A DNA stretch of 14,482 nt from Acidobacteriaceae bacterium (lineage in GTDB: Bacteria; Acidobacteriota; Terriglobia; Terriglobales; Acidobacteriaceae). This document shows positions 1-6,946 of the stretch, piece after piece. The position numbers were made by a program, and so were the translations under genes. The stretch spans positions 370 to 14,851 of the forward strand of contig PLHN01000430.1 in the NCBI GenBank assembly GCA_003139975.1, read 5' to 3'. Every line of letters starts with the position of its first letter. Position 1 is the stretch's first letter. Under the pieces are notes generated by a model. The model searched no databases. It was given only the letters and a program-made list of their open reading frames with translations, and had not been told where the DNA came from.

Positions 1-563
1 GAAGTCACGTTGGGCGAAAGCTTTACAATCAGCGGCCGCGCCGCCACACGCTTTACCGAGCGCACGACTTCATCGAGCAAATGCGGATCGCTGCCAAACT
101 GCAAGCCCCCGTGCGCGGTATTCGGACAGGACACATTCAACTCGTACGCTGCGATGCCGTCGCCCCGATTGAGAATTTCAATCGTGCGCTCGTAATCCGC
201 GCGCGTGTAACCAAAGACGTTCGCGAACACGAGTACGTTTTTCTTGGCGCGCAGCGCCGGCAACTTTTCGTCAAGAAATGCCTGCGCCCCGATATTCTGC
301 AGGCCAATGGCATTCAGCATTCCGGCCGCAGTCTCATAAAGCCGGGGCGGCGGGTTTCCCGTCATCGGCTCAACCGACAGGCCCTTGACCACCAACCCAC
401 CCAGCCGGTCCAGATGCACGATGTCTTCAAATTCAACGCCATAGCCGAACGTTCCGGAGGCCGCAAGGATCGGGTTTTTCAGCTCCATGCCTGCGACATG
501 AACGCGCAGATCGGGAGCGGCTGGAGGCTTGCCTGACGTGTCGCGAGGGGAAGCCGGGCTCAT
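1..563 (-). CDS. pyrD: Dihydroorotate dehydrogenase, class 1 (B-type), 3' part missing at left edge
   Basis: This is the N-terminal 187 codons of an FMN enzyme of de novo pyrimidine synthesis, which oxidises dihydroorotate to orotate in the cytoplasm. Visible marks are the early NPILAASGTFGYG segment (residues 30-42), the KGLSVEPMTGNPPPR stretch (60-74), the NAIGLQN motif (84-90), and the NVSCPNT motif (143-149). In class 1 enzymes the Cys of SCPN (here C146) is the catalytic base; class 2 enzymes have Ser there, so this is class 1. GNPPPR and NAIGLQN fit the 1B type, which normally works with the iron-sulfur subunit PyrK; no pyrK is in the window. A KLSPN segment (Lys 181) precedes the edge. 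The ATG lies in an ATGA overlap with the stop of the upstream phosphatase gene, so translation is probably coupled. The roughly 18-residue N-terminal leader before the conserved core is slightly long but not unusual. Confidence 0.93.
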   Translation of the reverse strand, partial: MSPASPRDTSGKPPAAPDLRVHVAGMELKNPILAASGTFGYGVEFEDIVHLDRLGGLVVKGLSVEPMTGNPPPRLYETAAGMLNAIGLQNIGAQAFLDEKLPALRAKKNVLVFANVFGYTRADYERTIEILNRGDGIAAYELNVSCPNTAHGGLQFGSDPHLLDEVVRSVKRVAARPLIVKLSPNVT

Positions 564-2221
564 TGCTTGCCCCCAACAGGCACGGCAGCATGATCATCTG
601 CCGCTACCCGATGCGGCGCTGCGAGGGCTTCGGTGAGCACTCTTCCCGTAGCCTGTGCCGGAGCGTTGATCCCAAGCAACGAGGCCAGCGTGACCGCCAG
701 GTCTGTCGGTTCGGCGTGCGTCCGGTAGACTCCCGGCTGAAATGCGAGACCGTAAAGGGCAAGCGGCACATGGGTATCGTACGAAAAAGGAGTGGCGTGA
801 TCCGTACCTACCGTGATTCCGACCTGAAAGGGCTTCGGCACACCCAGCACATACCACCCGCCTTCGGGAGAATAACTGTGGGCATAGCGCCGGCCGAGTT
901 CGGTGTTGGGAACCTGTCCGCGCGCCAACTCTGACTTTGTGAAGTACCCTGTCAACCCAACCTGTTTGAGAGCCTCGCCGGCGTCGCTCTCGGCGTCCGC
1001 CTCGTGGCGCCCGACTGCGGTGAAGGCCTCCTCGTTTAACCGGGCATCGGGATAGTCCACGTCAAGAATGTAGTCCGCCTTCTTATCGTACTTTTTCGCC
1101 AGGAGGGAATTGACCTGCTCCCGCATCGCTTTCGCATCGAGGTTGGCGGCGGGCAGACGCAGGGTCTTGGCGAAATCGGGAAGCGACGCGATGCCGTGAT
1201 CCGCCGACAGCGCTATCCAAACATTTGCCAATCCCACCTGGCGGCCAAGAAATCCGATGAACTCGGCGAGTTGCAGATCCAGTTCAAGAGCCATACTGCG
1301 CATCTGCGGAGAGTCCGGGCCGACTCGATGCCCGAGAATGTCATTGGCAGAGAGGCTGATGGCGAGCAGGTCCGTCGCCGGCCCTGCGCCCAGCTTTTCG
1401 TAAAGCACCAGTTCCTTGGCGAACTCGAACTGATATTCATTGGCAAAGGGCGTGGCGCCGACAACCTCGTAAAATCCGGCCGGCTTGCCGTCTCTGCCGT
1501 TGCGCGGAGCAGTCGAGCCCAGCACATTGCCGCCGGCATCTTTCCACTCCCGATTCCAGAACTTCTCGGCGCGACGGCTACCATTAAAATTGCGCACCCA
1601 CTCCGGCAAATCCGAGCGATAGTACGTCGAAGTAATCCAAGCCCCGCTCCTGGGATCGATCCAGTAGGCGCCGTCGCCCGAAAATCCCGCCGGCAGTACA
1701 GCCGCCCGATCCTTCAGAGAAACGGCAAACACACGCGCTTCGCCGCCGGTTGCCAGCTTCAACTCGTCGCCCAACGTGTCGCTCAGCAGATTGTGTGGAG
1801 ACGCTCCGGGCCCGGACTGATCCACGCCGAGCAGCTTTACGGAATCGTCCTCCACCGAAGTTACGGCTTTCTTTTTCTGCGGATCCCACCACTCGTTCGC
1901 CAGAATTCCGTGCCCGCTCGTATAGCTTCCCGTGAAGAGTGTGGCGTGTCCCGGAGCCGTGCGCGTATTGGCGTAGTCGTAGTTGCAATCGCTGAAATAA
2001 GCCCCGCGCTCCAGAAAAATGCGGAACCCTCCCTCCACGAACCGATCGTGGTAGCGCTCCAGATAGTCGCCGCGAAACTGATCGATCACGATAATGACGA
2101 TGAGTTTGGGATGAGCGTTATAGGCGGACGCAAGGGCGCGAGGAGCCGAACCAAGAAAAAGCAAAGCAAGGAAGATCCAGGTCCGGAACATAAGCGCCAC
2201 GCGGTAATAGTGCAGTTTCAT
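560..2221 (-). CDS. Secreted PafA-like alkaline phosphatase (phosphomonoesterase of the alkaline phosphatase superfamily)
   Basis: This 553-residue protein matches the length and residue set of PafA-type alkaline phosphatases. Hydrophobic residues 12-32, ending in ALA, form a signal peptide, so it should act in the periplasm. The metal and catalytic residues appear in order: D47 (VIDQFRGDY), nucleophile T88 (TRTAPGHATLFTG), N109 (ILANEWWD), K170 and R172 (SLKDRAA), D294 and H298 (NDILGHRVGPDS), D341-H342 (SADHG) and H475 (TDHATPFSYDTHVPL). T88 to N109 is 21 residues, as between T79 and N100 of PafA. The K-x-R pair is the family hallmark of monoesterase rather than diesterase activity. By family knowledge it uses two zinc ions to release phosphate from organic monoesters; that is inference here. 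The start at 2221 has no Shine-Dalgarno, and Met11 is an alternative that would leave a shorter signal peptide. It is the first gene of an operon with pyrD. Confidence 0.9.
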   Translation of the reverse strand: MKLHYYRVALMFRTWIFLALLFLGSAPRALASAYNAHPKLIVIIVIDQFRGDYLERYHDRFVEGGFRIFLERGAYFSDCNYDYANTRTAPGHATLFTGSYTSGHGILANEWWDPQKKKAVTSVEDDSVKLLGVDQSGPGASPHNLLSDTLGDELKLATGGEARVFAVSLKDRAAVLPAGFSGDGAYWIDPRSGAWITSTYYRSDLPEWVRNFNGSRRAEKFWNREWKDAGGNVLGSTAPRNGRDGKPAGFYEVVGATPFANEYQFEFAKELVLYEKLGAGPATDLLAISLSANDILGHRVGPDSPQMRSMALELDLQLAEFIGFLGRQVGLANVWIALSADHGIASLPDFAKTLRLPAANLDAKAMREQVNSLLAKKYDKKADYILDVDYPDARLNEEAFTAVGRHEADAESDAGEALKQVGLTGYFTKSELARGQVPNTELGRRYAHSYSPEGGWYVLGVPKPFQVGITVGTDHATPFSYDTHVPLALYGLAFQPGVYRTHAEPTDLAVTLASLLGINAPAQATGRVLTEALAAPHRVAADDHAAVPVGGKQ

Positions 2222-2229
2222 TGCGAGCT

Positions 2230-2235
2230 AGTGTA
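2230..2235 (-). promoter_or_regulatory. -10-like hexamer TACACT just upstream of the phosphatase start
   Basis: Read on the minus strand, TACACT matches the -10 consensus at four of six positions and ends only 8 nt before the phosphatase ATG. There is no Shine-Dalgarno in between and no convincing -35 box 17 nt upstream. If real, the transcript would be leaderless or nearly so. The call is weak and rests on position and on the similar arrangement at neighbouring genes. Confidence 0.25.
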
Positions 2236-2283
2236 CAGCAGAACCAGCGCGCTTCTACCCGGGCGGCCCGGCGGCCGCGGCGC

Positions 2284-2321
2284 AATTCCACATGCAATTC
2301 GGGCTATAATTCGCACAATTC
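2284..2321 (+). repeat. Four AATTC direct repeats over the kinase promoter
   Basis: AATTC occurs at 2284-2288, 2296-2300, 2308-2312 and 2317-2321, giving start-to-start spacings of 12, 12 and 9 nt. The third copy overlaps the end of the TATAAT box and the fourth lies at the expected transcription start, directly before the kinase ATG. Such spacing could be operator half-sites for a regulator, or chance in a locally AT-rich patch. The array is bounded on the left by a very GC-rich block (about 2258-2283). Confidence 0.45.
2305..2310 (+). promoter_or_regulatory. Perfect -10 box TATAAT of the kinase gene
   Basis: TATAAT matches the sigma-70-type -10 consensus at all six positions and ends 12 nt before the kinase ATG at 2323, predicting transcription from about 2316-2318 and a leader of only about 5-7 nt. 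No clear -35 hexamer is seen 17 nt upstream (GCAATT at 2282-2287), so an extended element or an activator may compensate. No Shine-Dalgarno precedes the ATG, which agrees with near-leaderless translation. Confidence 0.5.
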
Positions 2322-2322
2322 G

Positions 2323-4935
2323 ATGAGCCTTGCAGCAGGTACCAAACTCGGGCCGTATGAGGTCGCGACACCCGTCGGCGCCGGGGGCATGGGCGAAGTC
2401 TATCGAGCGAGAGATACTCGGCTTGACCGCACAGTAGCGATCAAGATCCTGAAAGCTCGCCAGGCTGAAAATGCTGACGCCAAAGAACGCTTCGACCGCG
2501 AGGCGCGATCCATCTCTTCCCTGAATCATCCCAACATCTGTCATCTCTATGACGTTGGCGAGCAGGATGGCGTCCGCTATTTGGTGATGGAGTTTCTGGA
2601 GGGTGAGACGTTGGCCGATCGCCTCCAGAAAGGCCCATTACCCCTCGAACAGGTTTTCAAATACGGAGTTGAAATTTGTGAGGGACTGGAGCAAGCGCAC
2701 CGTAATGGAATCGTCCATCGCGACCTGAAGCCGGGAAATATCATGCTGACGAAAACGGGCGTGAAGCTGATGGATTTCGGTCTAGCCAAGCCGTTGGCTC
2801 CGCCCAGTTCCGGCCTGACCGAGACGCTGGCAACATCACCGCAACCGCTGACGGTAGATGGAGCCGTGATGGGCACGTTTCCTTACATGTCTCCAGAACA
2901 GGTGGAAGGGGACGAAGTCGACGGGCGCAGCGACATCTTTTCCCTTGGCGCCGTGTTGTATGAGATGGTGACGGGCAAACGAGCGTTTGAGGGAAAGAGT
3001 TCGCTCAGCATATGCTCCGCGATCCTGGAAAGAAATCCGCCGCCAATCAGTTCTGTTAAGTCCATGACGCCGCCCGCACTCGACCATGCGGTCGGCCGGT
3101 GCCTGGTGAAAGATCGGGACGAACGCTGGCAGAGCGTCCGCGACCTCGGTCATGAGTTGAAATGGATCGCGCAAGACGGCCTTAGGCCGGGCGTGCCTGC
3201 CCAAGCTTCGCCGGGAAAGTTTCGCGACTCGATCCCTTGGGTGGTTGCCGCGGTCTTAGCGCTGGTTTGTGCAGCCCTGGCTGTGAAATTCATGGCGCGA
3301 GCGCCGCAGGCCACGCGCGTCGTACGCTCCTCTTTGCTGCCGCCGCTGGCGTCATCCTTCTTGCCCTATAGCTTCGCCATCGCGCCCGACGGCAACCGCC
3401 TGGCCTTTGTTGCCCTGGGAGCGGACGGCAAAACTGCGCTCTGGGTCCGAGGACTTTCCTCCTACAATGCGCAACAAATCACGGGCACCGAGGGCGCGGT
3501 CTTTCCGTTCTGGTCTCCGGATAGCCTCCATATCGGGTTCTTTGCGCAAGGCCGGCTGAAGGCTGTCGATCTTGCCAATTCGGCCGTGCAAGACATATGC
3601 GATGCCCCAGGATTCTTCGGCGGTACTTGGAATCAGGATGGTGTGATTGTGTTCGCTCCCGGCATCACTGGGCCCCTCTACCAGGTGCGCGCCGTTGGTG
3701 GTACTCCGCGGCCGATCACAACGGTTGAACCGGGTAGCAGTGAAGCTCATCATTGGCCTTTTTTCCTCCCCGATGGAAAACACTTTCTCTATAGCGTGAA
3801 TTGGACCGGCCACTCCGGGGGGCGTCCCGGAATCTATGTCGCGGCGATCGATTCTGGCGCGTCCAAGTTCATCTCCTCGGGAACCACTGGCAACGTTCTG
3901 TTCGCTTCCGGCAATCTGCTCTATGTAAGCGACCGCACGATTATGGCTCAGCCCTTCGATACCGCCAGCCTTCAAACCACGGGACCGGCGCTGCCGCTGA
4001 CACAACAGGAAGTGGACAAGTTTTTCGATTTCTGGCAATCCGGATTTTCCGTTTCGCAGGATGGCAAGTTGGTCTTCCAGTCGGCCGCCGATGCTCCCTC
4101 GCGCCTTGTCTGGTACGACCCGGCGGGGAAGGAACTCGGCCAATTCCCTGAGCTTGGTTATGAGGGCCCGCAATTCTCCCCGGACGGACGGATGCTCGCT
4201 GTCTACTCCGACGATCAGCACAATGGCAAGCACTTCATCCGCGTCTACGACCTCGAACGCGGAATCAGCACCCGCCTTACCGATGGCGGAAGCGAAAGCA
4301 CTCGGGTTTGGTCGCGCGATGGCAAATCCATCGCTTTTCGCGATGCGTCCTTGAACATCGAGGTGGTTCCTGCCGACGGTTCAAGTCCCGCACAGCCGCT
4401 CTTGAGCGGTACCAACGTTATCCCGTGCGATTGGTCTGTCGACGGAAACCTGATCTATATGAGTCTGGGAGGAGGCATGTATCCGAGTTTGGACGTCTAC
4501 TCTCCCGGGGAAAAGAAGTCCACGCAATTCGTGAAATCCGGCGCCGAGCCGCAATTCTCTCCCGACGGCCAATGGGTGGCATACGTCGAAGTGCCGGGGC
4601 GCCAGATTCTAGTACAGCCATTTCCCGGCCCCGGAGCGCATATCCAGGTCTCCAAGGTGCCGGGATCGGCCCAGCCGCGCTGGAGCCACGACGGTAAGAA
4701 GATCTTCTTTGTTCAGTCCGATCGAAAGCTGATGACGGTAACCTTCGACCCTGTAAAGAAGACGGCGAGCCCGCCACAATTCATTGCGCAGACGCGAATA
4801 GCGACGACCTCTTTCGGCTGGTTTCAATACGACGTTTCTGCCGACGGACACTTCCTGGTTAACTCGCTGCCCGCGAACAACTCTTCGCCTCTCACATTGG
4901 TCACAGGCTGGGATACCTTCTTGCATCGCCGCTAA
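2323..4935 (+). CDS. Transmembrane Ser/Thr protein kinase with extracytoplasmic TolB/WD40-like propeller
   Basis: This 870-residue Hanks-type kinase has all key motifs: glycine loop VGAGGMGEVY (18-27), VAIK lysine K41, catalytic loop HRDLKPGN (132-139, D134), DFG (151-153), SPE (190-192) and the D204 of GRSDIFSLG. The activation segment is long and rich in Thr/Ser/Pro. One membrane helix (about 305-325) follows, then about 530 residues with ten or so recurrent 'SPDGxxLAF'-type strands (for example SPDSLHIGFF, QFSPDGRMLAV, QFSPDGQWVAY, RWSHDGKKIFF), the signature of TolB/WD40-like beta-propellers. The kinase should be cytoplasmic and the propeller periplasmic, so it probably links an envelope signal to phosphorylation; ligand and substrates are unknown. 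The frame is open back to 2221, but the added 34 residues are Arg-rich, not kinase-like, and cover the promoter; family N-termini begin near GTKLGPYEV, so the ATG at 2323 is chosen. It is monocistronic by spacing. Confidence 0.93.
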   Translation: MSLAAGTKLGPYEVATPVGAGGMGEVYRARDTRLDRTVAIKILKARQAENADAKERFDREARSISSLNHPNICHLYDVGEQDGVRYLVMEFLEGETLADRLQKGPLPLEQVFKYGVEICEGLEQAHRNGIVHRDLKPGNIMLTKTGVKLMDFGLAKPLAPPSSGLTETLATSPQPLTVDGAVMGTFPYMSPEQVEGDEVDGRSDIFSLGAVLYEMVTGKRAFEGKSSLSICSAILERNPPPISSVKSMTPPALDHAVGRCLVKDRDERWQSVRDLGHELKWIAQDGLRPGVPAQASPGKFRDSIPWVVAAVLALVCAALAVKFMARAPQATRVVRSSLLPPLASSFLPYSFAIAPDGNRLAFVALGADGKTALWVRGLSSYNAQQITGTEGAVFPFWSPDSLHIGFFAQGRLKAVDLANSAVQDICDAPGFFGGTWNQDGVIVFAPGITGPLYQVRAVGGTPRPITTVEPGSSEAHHWPFFLPDGKHFLYSVNWTGHSGGRPGIYVAAIDSGASKFISSGTTGNVLFASGNLLYVSDRTIMAQPFDTASLQTTGPALPLTQQEVDKFFDFWQSGFSVSQDGKLVFQSAADAPSRLVWYDPAGKELGQFPELGYEGPQFSPDGRMLAVYSDDQHNGKHFIRVYDLERGISTRLTDGGSESTRVWSRDGKSIAFRDASLNIEVVPADGSSPAQPLLSGTNVIPCDWSVDGNLIYMSLGGGMYPSLDVYSPGEKKSTQFVKSGAEPQFSPDGQWVAYVEVPGRQILVQPFPGPGAHIQVSKVPGSAQPRWSHDGKKIFFVQSDRKLMTVTFDPVKKTASPPQFIAQTRIATTSFGWFQYDVSADGHFLVNSLPANNSSPLTLVTGWDTFLHRR

Positions 4936-4944
4936 GCGCCTTTC

Positions 4945-4965
4945 TCTGCGTAGTCCCTTCGCAGA
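4945..4965 (+). terminator. Hairpin after the kinase gene, possible terminator without U-run
   Basis: TCTGCG (4945-4950) and CGCAGA (4960-4965) form a perfect 6-bp stem around a 9-nt loop, 9 nt after the kinase stop codon. No T-run follows, so an intrinsic terminator is not established; it could be an mRNA 3'-end stem or chance. Confidence 0.3.
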
Positions 4966-4989
4966 CGTTCTCGGACATCTGCCGCCCCG

Positions 4990-5018
4990 TTCACGGAATC
5001 GCACTTTTCAGCTAAAGT
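4990..5018 (+). promoter_or_regulatory. Candidate serS promoter, TTCACG-17-TAAAGT
   Basis: TTCACG (4990-4995) and TAAAGT (5013-5018) each match four of six positions of the -35 and -10 consensus and are spaced exactly 17 nt apart. The -10 element ends 9 nt before the serS ATG, so transcription would begin almost at the start codon. The 92-bp gap shows no T-box-like leader, and none would fit downstream of this site. Confidence 0.35.
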
Positions 5019-5027
5019 TAATGCAGA

Positions 5028-6320
5028 ATGCTCGATCTCAATTTCGTTCGCGACAATCTCGCGCTCGTCGAAGAAAAGCTGCGCCAGCGTGGCATGAACC
5101 CCGCCGAGGTTTTGAAGGATTTCCAATCGATTGACTCCGAACGCCGCCTAGCCATCACGCAGACCGAGACCCTGCAGGCGCGACGGAACAAAGCTTCGGA
5201 AGAAATTGCGCGGCTCAAAAAGAATAAAGAAGACGCGTCGGCGCTGATCAAGGAAACTCAGGACCTGCGTGGGCAAATCCAGGAAGGCGAAAAAAAGGCA
5301 GCCGACGCCGATGCCCGCCTGCGCGAGATTTTGACCGCGCTCCCCAATCTTCCTCACACCAGCGTGCCCGTCGGCACGAGCGAGCAATCGAATGTCGAAG
5401 CGCGCCGTTGGGGCACGGCGCCGCAATTCGATTTCACTCCCAAGCCACACTGGGAACTTGGCGAGCAACTCGGCATCCTCGACCTCGAGCGCGCGGCCAA
5501 GCTCTCGGGCGCACGCTTTGCCGTCTACTGGGCGCTGGGAGCGCGCCTCGAGCGCGCCCTCGCCAACTTCATGCTCGACCTGCACACGCGCGAGCACGGC
5601 TACACAGAAGTTCTTCCGCCCTACATGGTGAATTCCGAATCCATGTACGGCACCGGCCAGCTGCCGAAATTCGCGCAGGATTTATTTCGTGTTCCGCACG
5701 GCGAGAAAGATCTCTGGTTGATTCCGACAGCCGAGGTTCCGGTCACGAATCTTTATCGCGATGAAACTCTTGACGCCGCGAAGTTGCCAATCTGCCTGAC
5801 CGCCTACACGCCGTGTTTCCGCAGCGAAGCCGGCTCTTATGGGAAAGACGTTCGCGGCATCATCCGACAACATCAATTTCAGAAGGTGGAACTGGTCAAG
5901 TTTTCGCGTCCGGAAAGTTCCTACGACGAACTGGAAAAGCTGACGCACAACGCGGAAACCGTTCTTCAGAAGCTGGGGCTGCATTATCGCGTGGTGACGC
6001 TATGCACCGGCGATATGGGATTCTCCGCGGCCAAGACCTACGACATCGAAGTCTGGCTGCCGGGGCAAAATCTGTTCCGCGAAATTTCTTCCTGCTCGAA
6101 CTTCGAAAACTTTCAGGCGCGGCGCGCGAATATCCGGTATCGTCCGGAAGGGAAGAGCAAGACCGAACTGGTCCACACGCTGAACGGCAGCGGACTGGCC
6201 GTCGGGCGCACCTGGGTTGCCATCGTGGAAAACTATCAGCAAGCCGACGGCAGCGTGCGCGTCCCCGACGCCTTGCAACCTTACATGGGCACCGACTGCA
6301 TCAAAGCAAGGAGCATGTGA
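5028..6320 (+). CDS. serS: Seryl-tRNA synthetase
   Basis: A complete 430-residue class II synthetase that charges tRNA-Ser (and tRNA-Sec where present) with serine in the cytoplasm. The N-terminal arm is a charged antiparallel coiled coil (about residues 10-100) that grips the long variable arm of tRNA-Ser. The catalytic core has the TAE serine-binding loop (234-236), motif 2 with [15 protein letters not shown] (263-277) followed by RQHQFQKVE (280-288), and motif 3 with [19 protein letters not shown] (386-404, motif-3 arginine R394). Length and motif spacing are normal for bacterial SerRS, and it looks fully functional. The start [10 protein letters not shown] is the usual beginning of the family, although no clear Shine-Dalgarno precedes it. 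The next genes follow on the same strand after 85 bp and may be co-transcribed. Confidence 0.98.
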   Translation: MLDLNFVRDNLALVEEKLRQRGMNPAEVLKDFQSIDSERRLAITQTETLQARRNKASEEIARLKKNKEDASALIKETQDLRGQIQEGEKKAADADARLREILTALPNLPHTSVPVGTSEQSNVEARRWGTAPQFDFTPKPHWELGEQLGILDLERAAKLSGARFAVYWALGARLERALANFMLDLHTREHGYTEVLPPYMVNSESMYGTGQLPKFAQDLFRVPHGEKDLWLIPTAEVPVTNLYRDETLDAAKLPICLTAYTPCFRSEAGSYGKDVRGIIRQHQFQKVELVKFSRPESSYDELEKLTHNAETVLQKLGLHYRVVTLCTGDMGFSAAKTYDIEVWLPGQNLFREISSCSNFENFQARRANIRYRPEGKSKTELVHTLNGSGLAVGRTWVAIVENYQQADGSVRVPDALQPYMGTDCIKARSM

Positions 6321-6331
6321 ACCAGGAGCTT

Positions 6332-6409
6332 ATGAGCGCGAAGCCTGCGAATCAGCGAGGGAGCAACAGCGAGCCGCGGAGCGACGCGGGCGGCCTTGCC
6401 ATGTCATGA
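6332..6409 (+). CDS. Possible 25-residue coupling ORF between serS and the membrane-protein gene
   Basis: AGGAG (6324-6328) stands 3 nt before an ATG at 6332, and this frame runs 25 codons to a TGA that overlaps the ATG of the next gene as ATGA. The predicted peptide is Gly/Ser/Pro/Arg-rich, with no hydrophobic segment or recognisable motif. It could be translated only to deliver ribosomes to the downstream start, which has no Shine-Dalgarno of its own. Against this, the Shine-Dalgarno spacing is short, and the stretch is made of AGCGA-like low-complexity DNA that may simply be intergenic repeat. Confidence 0.25.
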   Translation: MSAKPANQRGSNSEPRSDAGGLAMS

Positions 6410-6846
6410 ATTCCCAAATAAACTTGCAACAACCCGAAGCAGTCCTGACGGTGCCGAAAGTCCCCGTCTCTCCCATGGGCGCGATCTGGCGCACAATTCG
6501 CGGATACATCCTCTGGTCTTATGAGCGCGGCAGCCTTCACTACGACATCATGGTGACGCTCATTTTGCTGTTCGTCTTTCTCTCGCCGCATCTCATCAAC
6601 TTCAAAGACAAGCCGGTGGAGCGCATTCCGAGTTCCGGCATGCTGATCACTCCCGACAAGAGCGGCGGCTTTATTTATCAGATCCCCGCAGCCGCCGTGA
6701 ACGCCGCTGGCGGCGCCGATATTTCTTCGCAGCTAGAAAGAATCATTGAACCCATCGCCGGCGCCGTCAGCATCACGAAGTATGAACCGGTGAAAGATTC
6801 TGCCGGCCGCACGCAGAGCTACAAGGTTTGGGTAAACAAGGAGTAG
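6406..6846 (+). CDS. Unrecognised small single-helix membrane protein (146 aa)
   Basis: I do not recognise a named family. The protein has a polar N-terminus (about 1-40, proline-containing, ending in aromatic and basic residues WRTIRGYILWSYERG), one strongly hydrophobic helix around residues 47-65 (IMVTLILLFVFLSPHLINF), and a soluble C-terminal part of about 80 residues that begins FKDKPVERIPSSG and ends in an alternating polar/hydrophobic tail (QSYKVWVNKE). With basic residues mostly before the helix, an N-in, C-out topology is likely, placing the C-terminal domain in the periplasm. It sits between serS and a LolA-like gene on the same strand, so a link to lipoprotein transport or the envelope is plausible but is only context. 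The ATG at 6406 is chosen because upstream codons in this frame belong to the end of serS and repeat-like DNA. No Shine-Dalgarno is visible. Confidence 0.75.
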   Translation: MNSQINLQQPEAVLTVPKVPVSPMGAIWRTIRGYILWSYERGSLHYDIMVTLILLFVFLSPHLINFKDKPVERIPSSGMLITPDKSGGFIYQIPAAAVNAAGGADISSQLERIIEPIAGAVSITKYEPVKDSAGRTQSYKVWVNKE

Positions 6847-6909
6847 GTTCAAGCCAGGAAATTCGTTGGCCTTTGGGCGGCGCAGCGGTAACGGCATTGC
6901 TCTCGCACC

Positions 6910-6921
6910 CGGCTTTAGCCG
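6910..6921 (+). repeat. Small hairpin in GC-rich intergenic stretch before the LolA-like gene
   Basis: CGGC-TTTA-GCCG forms a 4-bp stem within the 100-bp gap 6847-6946. The surrounding GC-rich stretch resembles the short intergenic repeats common in acidobacterial genomes; that is recollection, not a search. No other copy was found in this window. Confidence 0.2.
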
Positions 6922-6928
6922 CCGAGGG

Positions 6929-6934
6929 AAGGAG
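6929..6934 (+). promoter_or_regulatory. Shine-Dalgarno AAGGAG that fixes the start of the LolA-like gene
   Basis: A full AAGGAG lies 12 nt before the ATG at 6947, slightly longer spacing than ideal. It supports that start over the in-frame ATG at 6866, whose 27 extra residues would sit ahead of the signal peptide. Confidence 0.6.
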
Positions 6935-6946
6935 CCGAAAGTCAAA

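Noticed and set aside
2258..2284. GC-rich palindromic block in the phosphatase/kinase gap as a bidirectional terminator
   Set aside because: It lies between divergent promoters where a terminator is not expected, and it has no T-run on either side.
2221..2322. N-terminal extension of the kinase by 34 residues
   Set aside because: It starts at the phosphatase start codon, runs through the promoter region and encodes Arg/Asn/Ser-rich sequence unlike kinase N-termini.
1196..2326. 376-codon plus-strand open frame
   Set aside because: It is antisense to the PafA-like phosphatase, whose catalytic residues are all conserved; the predicted protein is Arg/Ile-rich with no domain pattern.
3352..4233. 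293-codon minus-strand open frame
   Set aside because: It is antisense to the kinase propeller repeats, and is a by-product of GC-rich codon use.
4936..5027. T-box or other tRNA-sensing leader before serS
   Set aside because: The gap is only 92 bp, with no T-box sequence or antiterminator, and the likely promoter lies next to the start codon.
6866..6946. Upstream extension of the LolA-like protein
   Set aside because: It would place 27 polar residues before the signal peptide; AAGGAG at 6929-6934 supports the ATG at 6947.
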